A stretch of 64,000 nt of DNA, taken from positions 4,556,001 to 4,620,000 of the forward strand of contig NC_087099.1 in assembly GCF_963855985.1 (NCBI RefSeq), written 5' to 3'. This stretch comes from Ostrinia nubilalis (lineage: Eukaryota; Arthropoda; Insecta; Lepidoptera; Crambidae). Below the pieces are notes generated by a model, which did no database searches, was not told where the DNA came from, and saw nothing but the letters and a program-made list of their open reading frames with translations. The position numbers were made by a program, and so were the translations under genes. Positions 20,910-33,032 of this stretch are shown here, one piece after another; positions within the stretch are counted from its first letter, which is position 1; each line of letters begins with the position of its first letter.

Positions 20910-23308
20910 ACAAAAAAACCTAACTGCGTAAAAATGAACAGAAAAAGATAGAAACAAGACAACTTGTTCACAAATGCAGACGTAGGCATCATCAGTGACT
21001 AAATGTTTTGTTGGTGATGTGTATTTGATGCCTCCAACTGCATTTGTGAACACTAAGTTGTCTTGTTTCTATCTCTTCTCTTCGTTTTGTTAATGAATAC
21101 TCGAATGCAACCTCTACTTACATCAGGTTTCAATGTTAAAATTGTCAAGTTACAATAATATTACTGTCGTGTTTATTCTTAAATGTACCTTACAACATAC
21201 ATGACATTCCATACTGTGAAATTTCAACATTGTAAGGTACAGTCAAGCTCGTTTTTTTAATGTAAGGGACATGCTATCTTTTAAACTACCCATTTTTCGA
21301 AAATTTGGCGTTTATATTATGAAAGAACAGAAAATTCTAAGAAACTTTGCCATAGAAACTATTTAAATCGTAACATCACATAAAAAGATATTGAGGTATA
21401 AAGAAAAAAAAAATCGTTTTTTGGCTCTCCTGAAAAGTCGTGTTTTGTCCCTTACAGTAATTGATATTTCCACTATCGATATCAGCCGTAGGATATTGGA
21501 TTATCCATATAATTCAAGAAGCCACCGGCATTAGGTCCACTTATCATATTATTATGGTTACGCTACATCGGCAATCTAGCTGAAGCAATCAGGTTATTTT
21601 ATTCTACTGATAGTCTAAACATCAACACTCGGCGATCAGGGGATTAATTGATTAACTCAATATTACAGCACAATTTAATCGATATTAGGGAATGTCCCGG
21701 GACTTTCACTATTTGCATTGTTATAGTTCGTTTCAACAAAATGACGTTTACAGAGCTGGACAAAAGCCTTCCCCAAGGATTTTCACAACTATGGTCCTGC
21801 GCTGCCTGCATTCAAGTGCTAATCAATTCTAGATACTCAGGAGTTGCTGCAATGTAAACAAGGCTTGGAAATAATATTGATATAATAATTTTAATAACTC
21901 TACCACAAACTATCAGTTCCACACCCCTAAATAAAAGAGGTCATCCTATTGTATTTGTTTTACAACAACCATAATGTTACTCAACAGAGAGTTGAATGAG
22001 CTTTTAGCATTAAACAATAAGTGTCTCCAGTTACACGCAAAAATCGCAAGTTTGCCCACTTTCGAAAGAAATTCCAAATTCCAAGCGTGCTGCGTCTTTT
22101 GGCCACCAGACTAGAGCCTTGTTAATCTAGATGAGTCATCCATCACTTTCTTTCGACATCACTGAATCAACTATAGCTAGTTATATTAAACCAAGAACGG
22201 ATTAAGTTTATTTTATTTAGGCATTATAGGACTAAGTATAATTTGCAACTGACTTGTGTGGAAATGAAAACAAATGAAAACTTCATAAGTGTGCGACTGA
22301 AGTGATGGAGACGCTTAATCAAGGAAACGCTTACAACCTTCTACTAGTTATGAGGGATCGATTAAGAAGGAACAATGGGGACGCTAAATAAATCGATTCG
22401 GCATCAATCGCCAGGTACTAGAATCGAATATCTGTCAATTCGTGAACGAGATATAGCCCTGCTAAATACTTAAATGTAATGTAAGTATGTCAATAATATT
22501 GTTTAGATTCCTTTATCCTGACAAAACATATTAACAACACGTTTAATAACAAAATTGTCTTAAAATTATCGATACACCTTTCAAATTAGCTTCTAATCAT
22601 CAGCAAATTTGCAGTACCTTCAAGTAATTGCCATCAACAAGGCAATTATTGTGCAATTTCCTTCTACGCCGCGATATCGTTTGCCGCGAAGAATCGAATG
22701 TAGCGCTAAATAGTCAAGCTAATACCGGATATTCTTATCTTTACGATGATTCCGTGGCTTCCTGCCAACTACTGCGTCGGTTAGGCTTTAATGTTTATAC
22801 GATTCAATTTGACAACCTTTAACAACTTTAATAATCGGTTACAAATTGATATAGAAAGATTTAGTGGCTGTGGACAAAGCCATCGATGCTTAATTTATTA
22901 AATATTATAGTCACTTTGTTTGACGTAAGTTAAGTTAAATACAGCTTGTTTATTGACGTAAGTGTTTTGGTGCATTTTGGATTTAATTAACTTAAAGTTA
23001 CGTTAGTCTAAATGAACATGAAATAAAATGTTTGTTGGGGTATAAGACATTATCAGTACTATCTATCTCTAGCTCAGCTCTACGATTCAGAAAAGCTTAC
23101 TAGACTGTATTAGGTTACCCGGGGGTTATGTTGAAGCCTTTCAGTTACAGGTCCTATCATTACGTTTATATGTTTCAAAGAGTGTTTTAATATAGATCGG
23201 AAGATCAGATCTAATATGAATGCAGGTCTTTTTTAAGATGCCCCCACATCAGCATCTTCATCTCCATCATGTGGTACTTTATGTGGTATGGATCCTTTTC
23301 ATAGGACA

Positions 23309-23590
23309 TCATCATCATCATTTCAGCCATAGGACGTCCACTGCTAAGGCTGGTTTTAGTGTCACGCGGTCCGTCCGGTGCAGACCCGCTCCGCACGGCC
23401 ATCTGTATGAACTTCTACGGAGCGTTTTAGAGTTATGCGGTCCGGAGGATCCGCTCCGCTCCCTAGCAGTTCATACAAATCGGCTGTGCGGAGCGATCCG
23501 CACTAACAGTCCGCGTGACACTAAAACCAGCCTGAACATAGGCCTCCCCAATGTTTTCCATAATGAAAGCATTCCGGTTGGTAGCAGCCT
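23309..23590 (-). mobile_element. Truncated LINE 3' end interrupted by a MITE
   Basis: CAT-triplet tail plus CAGCCATAGGACGTCCACTG at 23309-23344 resumes as GAACATAGGCCTCCCCAATG after 23532. Removing the MITE at 23348-23532 restores the standard LINE tail, apart from one base in the MITE's target duplication. Confidence 0.8.
23348..23532. mobile_element. MITE, Harbinger-like, second copy
   Basis: The 185-bp element has ends GGCTGGTTTTAGTGTCACGC and GCGTGACACTAAAACCAGCC, flanked by TAA (left) and TGA (right). The host LINE consensus has TGA there, so one side has mutated. It is clearly homologous to the copy at 20190. Confidence 0.85.
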
Positions 23591-23664
23591 GGATCATTTG
23601 TATCTAACTTATCTAACAACAAACTAAAATTACAATAATAAGTAAATAGACAGTATAAACTTAC

Positions 23665-23763
23665 CAGGCTTGGTCCCGCACTTGGCGTACGCGATCCGAA
23701 ACGAGAAGTACGTCTGGCCCGTGGAAGGCGGCACGTACACGCACCGCGGGTCGCCGTGCTGAC
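23665..23763 (-). CDS. ZP-domain protein, coding exon 3 (ZP-N cysteines 2 and 3)
   Basis: This 99-nt exon lies between acceptor GTGTGCGCAG and donor CCTG|GTAAG, phase 1 at both ends. It encodes residues 74-105: QHGDPRCVYVPPSTGQTYFS, then FRIAYAKCGTKP. Cys 80 and Cys 101 are the second and third ZP-N cysteines. The C-x-Y-x-P ... F-x-I-x-Y-x-x-CGT pattern is characteristic of insect ZP (cuticlin-like) proteins. A split Gly codon joins it to exon 2 and a split Asp to exon 4. Codon use is GC-rich compared with the surrounding AT-rich intron, which also marks it as real coding sequence. Confidence 0.93.
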
Positions 23764-26374
23764 CTGCGCACACGCACAAATGGCAATCAGATGCGGGTCA
23801 AGTTATGATGGTTGGATATAAGCTGTCAGTAGTGGTGGGAGACAGATTGGCAAACAATTAAGTGGTAAGTAAATTGAGTATTTTTCTTCATTGAAATTGA
23901 AATTCTCTTAGAAAAATGCAAATCTATCCTACTTTGTAAGCTTGTAGAGCTTTGCAAGCTATGCTTGCAACTTTGTTGTATGTTTCATATTATCATAGAA
24001 ATGTAGTATCTAAGATCAATATTTAAGCTTTAGTCCGACACATGGATGAATTTTAGAGACGGAAATTATTATTTCCTTATTAGGAAGGCATCTTGATCGT
24101 TACAATTAAGAAACGAAGAAACGTTTTTTCTTGTGTGTAATAATAACTTAGCATTTCCACAAATAATGGTCTAAAAATCCATCCTGATTATCGTAACTGT
24201 AATAATCAAACATGTGACACTTTAATATTTCGTAGGAAATCATACAAGGGTCAACATAAGCTAGTTAATTATAACTCGACCTATGCTGGTTTATTGTTGT
24301 TAGCTTTGTCAGCTTAAGCTGCACAGGCAATTTGACAGGGGTCAAGTTATGCTGTTTAATGGTTAAGCTCCGTGGGACCTCGTGGTGCTTATGATTAACA
24401 GCTTGTTAATAAAACTGAATGAATGAACTTTAATCCATATTATATGGTTAATATTATACAGATATTTTAATGTACGGACGACGACACATAAAGGTGAATA
24501 CTGTGGCATCTTATGTTCTTGAGATAGATAATATTCTATTTTGCAACAAAACTGTATAATTGCATGTGCTTGTGACTGTAAAATTGGGAAAGCGAAATCA
24601 TTTAAAAGAAAATGCTCTACTAATTCAACAATGTCTAGTTTATTATGTTTATCTATCACATAATAGAAGTTACAGTGCAGTTATAAGTGCATTCTTCCGT
24701 AAACGTTGCATAAACTAACCCATTGAATAATTTAAAAAGAAAATCATGCAAATAAGTGTTAACTTTACACGTCAATATTTTCTCTCATAGATAGATACAT
24801 CTCACTCATTTGACTGCAAAATAACACAAATTTCAAGTAAATAAGACTTTACAATGGTTTAGACTTAGAGTGATGCGCCTTAGATAGTACAGATTTACAC
24901 GATCCTTGAGTAAAAACTGAAAAGGTCACATCGTGCAACATCTAAAAGGAACCCCGCTATTAAAATTTAAAGTACTTTAAAACGACCCACTGGTATATTT
25001 TTATCCCAATATCGCCGTTACTTTCCAATTATCGTCGTGTCAAATGACAAAACACACCGGTTTGGATTCCTGAGAGTGTGGAATTCCAAAAAGTATCACT
25101 ATGGACCTTAGCTTACTATAATGCTATTGTGGAAACATTTTGTCACGCAGGTGCGAAACATAGAAGCGTGCATGTATGGCTGGAATGTTACTATATTAAA
25201 GTATTCGTATGAGATACTAGAGACCGTTGTTATGATGATTTATTGTTTTATTGTATATCTTTGTTTATGCACTTACACAATTTTAGGTAGAGTTAGTCAT
25301 TGGGAACTTGAGATTGGTGTCATTTTGTTTTATTGCTGTTTCATGTTAATTTGATGGGGAAATGCCATAAACCTTCATGTTAGTGGAAAGGTTTAATATA
25401 AGACTCATAGTTAAAATGACAAATTATAGGTAGATACAATGGGATAAAGGTGCGAGTATTAAGACGAACAAGTACAGTCAAGTAGTGTTGCCTAAATGTC
25501 GATAATATACTTCGACAACTTTTAAAGGAAATCAATATAGCACATAGCATAAATATTGGCAGCATCTTAAGAGTAAAATCTTTTTAAAAACGATGCTGTT
25601 TACAAGTTAGTGTCAAAGTTATGTGATTAAATACTTGTTTAAGCGACATTGTAACGACTTTTTATCTCAAAAATGCGTCAACCTGTCAGCGACTTTCGTT
25701 TGTAGAGTGCTTTAGCTTAACACACCTGCACCTTAACAACAAGTTCTTTGCGGCGGTTATCTTAACAGTAACTTTAAAATTCGGGTTATATTACATTAAA
25801 ACAATGTGTGTTTAACCACAACTGGGTCGCGCAGTATTAACAATCGCACGTACCTATCCGTCATAATTGTGAGTGAAACCCCAACAATTATACACAGTAA
25901 GCACATATTAGCAACGCTCTGAATGCGTAGCGCTGCGCGGGCGCAGAAGCTAGCGTTTTCTTTGTAGGCCATTTGGTTTTCACTTAAAATATTGTATTAA
26001 TATTAATAATTCACAACGAGAGTGATAGCTTATAATTTAGTTCTTATTGTGCCGAAATCAGCCAACCCAAAAGCTGGCCGAAATCAAGCCGGCAGAACCT
26101 TGTTATGTTGTTAGTGCGCTAATGATATTGATCGTTTCAATAAAATATTTTAAGTAATAATGCTTTTCATACCGCAGAGGTTTTTGGTCAACTAGACAAA
26201 GAAGAAAGTTTTTTTACAATTGATAAAAATTAGTAAAAATATCGTTTGACATACTAACGAAACTTAGGTTTTTCTTACAAGCTCGATCCTTCATAGGACA
26301 TAGTTATCAAGGAGAGCCTTATTCGTCAGCCCAACCTTAAATCCTTATTCCACTATCAGTTTGTAAAAACTTAC
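23764..26374 (-). other. Intron 2 of the ZP gene
   Basis: This 2.6-kb intron is AT-rich throughout. Open frames at 24363-24659, 25121-25354 and 25380-25565 have no recognisable domain. I see no clear transposon boundary here; GGGTCAAGTTATG-like words recur at about 23790 and 24340 but do not define an element. Confidence 0.6.
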
Positions 26375-26522
26375 CCTTAGATGAAACGATCCCCTCGAAG
26401 GGATGTGAGAACGTTAAGTGTACATCCATGTGGTCCTTCCCGCACATCACTTCTAGAGACTGTATGACCGGCATCCCGTCCGGCCGCTCCATCGGCCATA
26501 GCTCCCCCGCTCTCGCTCTTGA
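26375..26522 (-). CDS. ZP-domain protein, coding exon 2 (start of ZP-N)
   Basis: This 148-nt exon lies between acceptor CTGTTTCAG and donor AAGG|GTAAG, entering in phase 0 and leaving in phase 1. It encodes residues 24-72: SRARAGELWPMERPDGMPVI, then QSLEVMCGKDHMDVHLTFSH, then PFEGIVSSK. Cys 50 in the VxCGKDHM block is the first ZP-N cysteine, and F-x-x-PF-x-GIVxSKG is a strongly conserved feature of insect cuticlin/ZP proteins. The first few residues (ARA|GE) would fit the end of the signal peptide. The region upstream of ZP-N is short, so no PAN or EGF module precedes the ZP domain, unlike some insect ZP proteins. Confidence 0.93.
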
Positions 26523-26652
26523 CTGAAACAGAAATTGGGAAATAAGTCTCAATGAATCTAGAGGTAAGGGGAAGAAAAAGTAACAACCACCTTTCAGCCC
26601 AGTCCAACACAATAGGGATGATGACTGGGTAATGAAATCCAAATTCTATTTA

Positions 26653-26880
26653 GTCCGTCAGACAGATAATTAGAAAATATTAGACTCATATTTTTTAATT
26701 TTTTCCATAATATTACAGTATTATATTGAGTTGAAATGTCGCGTGACGTCACTTTTGAGTAAAAAATTCTACTCAAGCGTGACGTATCGCGCCATTTCAA
26801 CTCGATGTAGCACTGTTACTAATTATGAAAGAAAATAAAAAATATGAGTCTAATATTTTCTAATTGTCTGTCTGACGGAC
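26653..26880. mobile_element. MITE, 228-bp near-complete palindrome
   Basis: The ends GTCCGTCAGACAGATAATTA and TAATTGTCTGTCTGACGGAC-type complement extend inward through AAAATATTAGACTCATATTT. Towards the centre GAGTTGAAATGTCGCG pairs with CGCGCCATTTCAACTC. The whole element can fold into one hairpin. The target duplication is unclear. Confidence 0.75.
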
Positions 26881-26997
26881 AAATAATTGAAATTTTGTCA
26901 TCTAGCCTATTATAACGTTAATTTAAAGATACATTTTGGCGGTATTTTAAGGCGTAAGTGATCGGTGAATCCTAGGGGATATTTGATTAAAAAAGAG

Positions 26998-27155
26998 GCT
27001 GACAAAGGTGATTTGAGTTTCTTCCGCCACTTCTTCTCAGCACCGGCACATATTATGTTGTCTTAAAGTGGTGGTAGGGCAAGCTATTTGGGACGTGTAT
27101 AAGCACCCTGGAAAGGGTACAGAATATAAAACTTTGACTTTGACTTTGGAGGCTA
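26998..27155 (+). repeat. Retroposon 3'-end fragment
   Basis: TTTCTTCCGCCACTTCTTCT, then CAGCACCGGCACATATT, GGTGGTAGGGCAAGC, and a tail of repeated CTTTGACTTTGA-type words match the same family as 58030-58245. It is probably the 3' UTR of a LINE or a SINE derived from one. Confidence 0.55.
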
Positions 27156-28667
27156 ATTGGCCTTATAACGCTGCCACATTAAAAAACTTTAGTGTTCGTT
27201 AAAAAATCTATTTGCCCTTTTTTAACGAGCTTCAGAAAAGGGGTATACCAATTCAACTGCTTGTTAGTGATAACGATTAAACGGTGAATTTGAGATATAC
27301 GAGTACATACCAAAAAATGCATTTTCTTGCCTCATAATCAAAATCAATAAAAAAGAAGTGTCAATATTTGAGAAAATCACAGCGAAAAAAAAAACGTTTA
27401 ATTCAAAAATCGATTCCGGATCTGCCGCAGAACAAACTGGGTCAGTGAGGCTTATAAACAATTATTTATTATTATGTATTGGTATTGTATTTGTCCGAAA
27501 CGCTTGATTGACCTCCAATTATTTCGATATGCGTGTAAAAGGCAATTAAGAGTGTACGAATAATGATGGAAATTATTCTTTAAACTGAATCTGGGTTAAG
27601 TTTTTTGTTTTATTGAGTGTTTAGATCATGTTGAGAAATATTATATTAGTTATTTAGCAAATATATTACAGGGTTAACGCACTGTGAATATTTATGTTAT
27701 TATTTTTAATGGAAGATTGCCTATTAAGCAAATGTGTAAGTCATTACAAGAGTTAAACTCATGTTTTTAAAATCTCGTTAAATCATTAATCAGTCCTATA
27801 TTAGTTAGTAATACTTAGTCTTTACGAGGGAAATCTAAGTCTTAAGCTAATTCAAATTCTCGAGAAATATGTCTCTAGGGTTGCAATAGCTACCGCACGA
27901 TGAGATAAAGTATGCAATATTGGCCCAACAATAATTCAAGTTGTTATGTCAGCCTTTCAAATAAATAAATGATTTCATCTAAGTCCATACATCCCAAATG
28001 CTACACAGTTGTCAGAAAACAACCTCAACCTACCCTTAGTGATGGCTACACGATTGCCAGTTGATGCTATCAACTCTTCCTTTAGACTTCCTTTGTATTG
28101 CTTAGCAAATGGTTGGTACAAAATCGTCTAACAACTCAATAATGCAGCGCACTATTTACCTAAGAGTCACGGCATTTTTTCGCAGTTGCGTCTTATTTGC
28201 GCGCAGTGTAAAGGGCTAACTCAAATAATAGTGATCCTTTCGTACCCAATTTTGAAGTTTTGTCGACACTCGATATCATAAGAAAGGGGTATCTGCACAT
28301 CACTAACGTAACGACAGGTTGCGGTGAGCGGGAACAGTGTAAACATAATAAACTGGTAACGCATAATTTTTGAACGGAACGTTTACACCAAAATTGGATG
28401 ATTGGCAAAACGCTGCACGCTTGTTTGCACAGAGTAAGTAACGATTCAGAAGATGAATTCTCTGTTTTGCGCGAAAAGACAAATATTTTTAACCGGTCGG
28501 TGAAAGGAAAATAGTTTTTTACTCGTTTTACTGATTCTTATGTGACAGTCACAGTGCTCATTCATCGATAAATTAAAACATTCTACGAGTACAACATCTC
28601 GAAGAAAATCTAGCTGCTGCGTAAAATTATTCTCGTGTTGTTTATGTAAATAAAACAATAGGCATAT

Positions 28668-28860
28668 TTATAGCTAGCTTTAGCCCGCGGCTTATCCTGT
28701 GTAGCTTTTAAAGCCTATGTAACTACTTACAGGAATAATGGAGCTTACTAATGATGACAGAATTTTCTAAGCCGGTTCAGTAGTTCCAAAGATTATTTCC
28801 TACAAACAAACTCTCAAACTTTACCTCTTAGATTAAAGATAGATTAGATAGATTGAGTAT
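28668..28860 (-). repeat. Interspersed lepidopteran repeat, minus copy
   Basis: It starts CTAGCTTTAGCCCGCGGCTT and ends CAAACAAACTCTCAAACTTT, then ACCTCTTAGATT. This is the same family as 6518 and 54775 in the opposite orientation. The NotI-like word of the other copies is replaced by GCCCGCGGC. Confidence 0.55.
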
Positions 28861-28914
28861 GCAACGAATGTCACTTAAAACTAATAATTTTAGCATGTCA
28901 TCTCTATAATTGGG

Positions 28915-29260
28915 TGATCTGTGTCAAGAGCGATTTGATGAGTCGCCAGCGCACGTTCCGGGAACGACGCGGGCGCATTGCGTTCCCACGCGCGAAAGAG
29001 GAATGCGCGAAACGAGACAAACATACGCAAAACTGCACAAGCAAGACAGGGACAACAACACCCAGTTTTGTACAATCCCCGTAATTTACATTTTTGTGTG
29101 CAAAAACATTTCAGAGGGTCCGCGCCGTACGCCCGATTCGACATCGCATGAATATTTTTTACCGATATCTTTATCAGGCTTTCGTGATTGCTTTTGTAAT
29201 TTTCAAAGCAAGCATAAATTAATTGTGTTTTTTCTTCGCATATTTTGGGGAAATGCCTGA
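28915..29260. other. CpG-rich block of unknown nature
   Basis: A locally GC- and CpG-rich patch at about 28940-29010 includes GCGCACGTTCCGGGAACGAC, GCGGGCGCATTGCGTTCCC and ACGCGCGAAAGAGGAATGCG in an AT-rich intron. Overlapping open frames on both strands (116 and 139 aa) are explained by the base composition. It may be a transposon terminus, an intronic promoter or enhancer; nothing in the sequence decides. Confidence 0.3.
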
Positions 29261-29905
29261 GATTCTTTTGGATTGTTTTGCTACAGCTACATGTAAGATT
29301 TTTGGTCACCCGAACCGAAATTTCAGTCCACCTAACGAATATGTTTGGAACATCACTTTAAATGTATAATTACAATTTAAAGAATCATAGGTACATTAAC
29401 AGATTTAATGTAAAGCTAATCGATTTATCGGAGAACATCGCATCGTTCTAAATCTTGATAATCCCAGTAGCAGTGAAAGTGTAGATTTATCATAAATTTC
29501 TCCATAGACATGGGAAAATGTATCACAATAATGCTCCATCCACGGCTTCATTTGTTTGAAGCATGCAAACTTAATTAACATCAGAAGTCAATCTATTAGC
29601 GCTTCAATTAAGTGCATGGGAATTTTTAAGGTATTCACTGGTTAATAAATAACATTTACAATCAATGTCGCTATTATAAAGATGTAAATGAACAAAACGT
29701 TGACAGGTCTGAGATTTTTTTAGAATTTGATAGACAATTATCTATGCTTCAAAACTAAGTAGGTATAGGTAGGTACCTACTGATAAAGTGTCAGAAGCAA
29801 AGTCTATTGCTTGCCGTTTCAACCATCTCAGGGCAAAAACAGTCCAGCTTTGGTGAATTAAAAAAAGGACACAATTACAACTATTACAAGCTAATGAAGC
29901 TTATT

Positions 29906-30068
29906 CATCATCATCATCATCATTATCTCAGCCATAGGACGTCCACTGCTGAACATGGGCCTCCCCCAATGCTTTCCATGTTACCCGGTTGGCAGCGGCC
30001 TGCATCCAGCGCTTTCCTGCTACCTTCATGATGTCGTCGGTCCACCTTGTGGGTGAACGTCGCACGCT
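29906..30068 (-). mobile_element. Truncated LINE 3' end with 7-bp duplication
   Basis: Minus-strand translation gives the LINE C-terminal pattern (DDIMKVAGKRWMQAA) followed by the TGTTCAGCAGTGGACGTCCT core and ATG-triplet tail. GCTTATT flanks both sides (29899-29905 and 30069-30075). Confidence 0.85.
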
Positions 30069-30609
30069 GCTTATTAACTAAGAAATAAATTATAGTAACA
30101 GCAGAAGCAGAAAATTCTTAACTTCCAGCTAATTTTGCCATCGGCAACTTTTATAAAAAGATCACCGGCTGGCTCGCAGTTATTTGATTCCTAGTCAATT
30201 ATGTTTAAATACGTCTATAATAACATAAATACTGACAAATAGCCACCAAGGAGTCGATAATAGCCGCGGTCCAGATAATAATGAAATTACACGGGATATA
30301 ATTGCGTTCGTATCTGGAAAGTGGGGCGAGCGCGGCAAACCGTAGCTCTGTGATCACCGCACACATTACTGCGCCGTGTGTTCACACAAGTGTATTGTTT
30401 TACGCTAGAACAGTAGCGGGTGATAGAATTCTGCTGAAGATACACGAATAACTGCCAAAAAAAACAGCAAACGTGTAACGTCAATTCTCATAACAAAATT
30501 GAACGTTTACTACGAGTATATGTCGATGTTGGATTTATAGGATGTTAAAAGTGATACTTAACTGCTATAAACGACGATATAACGACGTAATAAGGACATG
30601 CAACTCTTA

Positions 30610-30722
30610 GGCTGAGTCATCTTACTTTAACTTTGACAAACGTCAAAAATCTGTCGAAGTCCATACTAAAAGCACCGGTTATTGTTATAGTTACGGTCAA
30701 AGTAAGATGGTGCAACCCAGCC
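30610..30722. mobile_element. MITE, Harbinger-like, third GGCTGAG copy
   Basis: The 113-bp element is flanked by TTA (30607-30609 and 30723-30725) with ends GGCTGAGTCATCTTACTTT and AAAGTAAGATGGTGCAACCC followed by AGCC. It shares its interior with 1253-1372. Confidence 0.85.
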
Positions 30723-32689
30723 TTAGCTTTACTGTTTATATTATTGAAACTGATGATGTATAAAACAATATTGATACAAGTAAACAAATAAAAAAACCGA
30801 AGTATTTTTTTTTTCATTCAAACATGAACCAAGGAGTTTGGACCTTGTAACTTCAAAGTCATAGAAAACAGCTCTACTAGCATGTAGACTAGCCCTTAAA
30901 ACAGATCTCATCGAACAAAGCCGATTGACCGAGAAATCAAATCGGAATGATGATTAGAAGCAATTTGCTCATCGACGTTATTTCACGCAGTTAAGACATT
31001 AAGTGGGATACTGAAAATGTTGCTACAACGCAATCAGTGTAATTAGGTGATAAAGATGTGAATAACAGAGCATTTAAACTTGCTATCTTAAAAAATTGAC
31101 TTTATGTTTCTAAATTTTTTTAGATCAACTCGAAATGTGCCTTTGTTACTTGAAGCACAGTGTGTGTGAGGTTTTCTACATAAACAGGAGAGTTAAAGGT
31201 AAATAGAAACTTGCAAAAGGGTAAAAGACACAAATTACATTTTAATTGAAAATACGAACATATGATTACGTTTAAATTATGTACCTACACGATCAGTTAA
31301 GAAATTGTATTAATCTATCCTAAACATTAATATCCTGTCATCTTAATTAAGTCGTAATTGAGATGGAGACCATTATTTTAGTTTCTTTTTCACAATCATC
31401 CAGCTAGTTATACGCTAGATAACTGTCGGAGATAGGACAATTTTCATCCTTCAAAGAATAATAAAATACATTTTAAAATATATTAAACGCAATAAAAGGG
31501 AATAAAGAGCCTCGTTCCATCACGCGGTTAATAACGCCCTAGAGATATGATTACGTATCCTTTGGGATAACAACCAGTTACGGGGCATTATAACGGAATA
31601 CTTTCGGTTCATTATTTTTATTCAAACGAGAATACAAGACTTTCTAACTGGATATTGAGACCTTTTAACGGAAAGATGAAAGGATCGAATTCCTGATTTG
31701 TAGTTAAAAATGTAGAGTCAACGTAGATGTCACTAAACGTGTACTGCGTTTAATCTGATCATAGCATAGTTTAAGAGGTACGTAGAGCTCTTATATCAAG
31801 CACTTAAGCTAACCAATTGACTTAAATTTAAGCAAAAGAAAAAAGAAGAAAGAATATATACAAGAATATGACAAGTTTGTCATTGTACCAAAGTTGCGTC
31901 AGTGTCACGTCACGAAATAAATCACGATTACTCAAATGTAGGGCTATTAAATTGTTTTAAATTAACTTCTAATAAAATGGCTACCACAAAATCAACGGTG
32001 CCACACGCAATAACAATATGACCACTCGCCACACATTAGTGGGTGATTTTTTCTGGTAATTTCTAGTGCTAAGCGTTGGTTGGGTATTCTCGCGCATGCG
32101 ACGACATCACGCACTTTTGTAGTGATGTAACGTTGGCGTATCGAGTTCGAAATAAAAATCAGGACATTAATCACTCAACTGCGGTGTACGAAGAGCTGTG
32201 CAGTTATTGGTCAGGAGAAAAGCAATTACATAATCTCGTAGCACAGTAAAAAAATCTTTCAGATTCGGAAAATTATTTCACTGACCTCTGACTAATAAAT
32301 TGATGGGAGACGTGGAAAACCAGTTGCGAAAAACATTTTATGTGCAGTCAAACTCTACATACTATACTAACACAAAAAATAATGTTTCTACTGCTTGATG
32401 CATCTTATTCGCTAACGACGAGTGTCCACACGTCACTAGTTCATGACTAACGCGGTAACGAATCATTGGTGCGCGCGACGCGTGCCTCTCGTCATTACTA
32501 TAACGACGTACTTGTATAGAAAATAATACAGTAATAACACCAGCTGTTCGTATATCTACAGTTATTACACCAGGAGATGTTCTTCATTACGTGTGGTTTC
32601 TAAGTTTCACTCACCTGAATATAGCTGGAAAATGTATCACGCTTTTCAGTTACGCATACGTGTTTGACCGCGATCAGTTTAATAAATAT

Positions 32690-33032
<343 letters not shown>

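Larger units (their letters stand above)
19288..21090. repeat. Inverted arms flanking the dead LINE, plus a third direct copy
   Basis: A segment containing AACACTAAGTTGTCTTGTTT, then CTATCTTTTT and TGTTCATTTTTACGCAGTTA, is present at about 19305-19389 (plus), 20912-20993 (minus) and, in shorter form, about 21010-21085 (plus). The first two lie immediately either side of the LINE remnant. The second and third form a hairpin around 21000. Confidence 0.7.
18930..21488. mobile_element. 2.56-kb TIR element containing nested insertions
   Basis: Left end 18930-18972 and right end 21446-21488 are inverted copies of about 43 bp with four mismatches. They include ATATCGATAGTGGAA and TGTAAGGGACA. The GTAAGGGACA motif recurs near both ends in both orientations (about 18963, 19065, 21262, 21447). 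Inside lie two inverted arms, a dead LINE and a Harbinger-like MITE (listed separately). The superfamily is not determined. Confidence 0.65.
10957..23664 (-). other. Intron 3 of the ZP gene (12.7 kb), with a nested gene fragment
   Basis: The interval holds the THAP exon at 12568, several TIR elements, a diverged tandem repeat and a nested LINE complex, all listed separately. Less repetitive parts are 11160-12500, with a GC-richer patch at about 11340-11800 that I could not identify, 16500-18200 and 21500-23200. No further ZP exon is needed or seen, because exons 3 and 4 join in phase. Confidence 0.65.

Noticed and set aside
28890..29309. Overlapping 139-aa and 116-aa frames on opposite strands
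   Set aside because: Both arise from the CpG-rich composition; neither shows a domain, and one is a shadow of the other.
29807..30031. Open frame with a run of histidines
   Set aside because: The histidines come from the CAT-triplet tail of a LINE fragment. The same explanation covers similar frames at 16115-16396 and 23220-23627.
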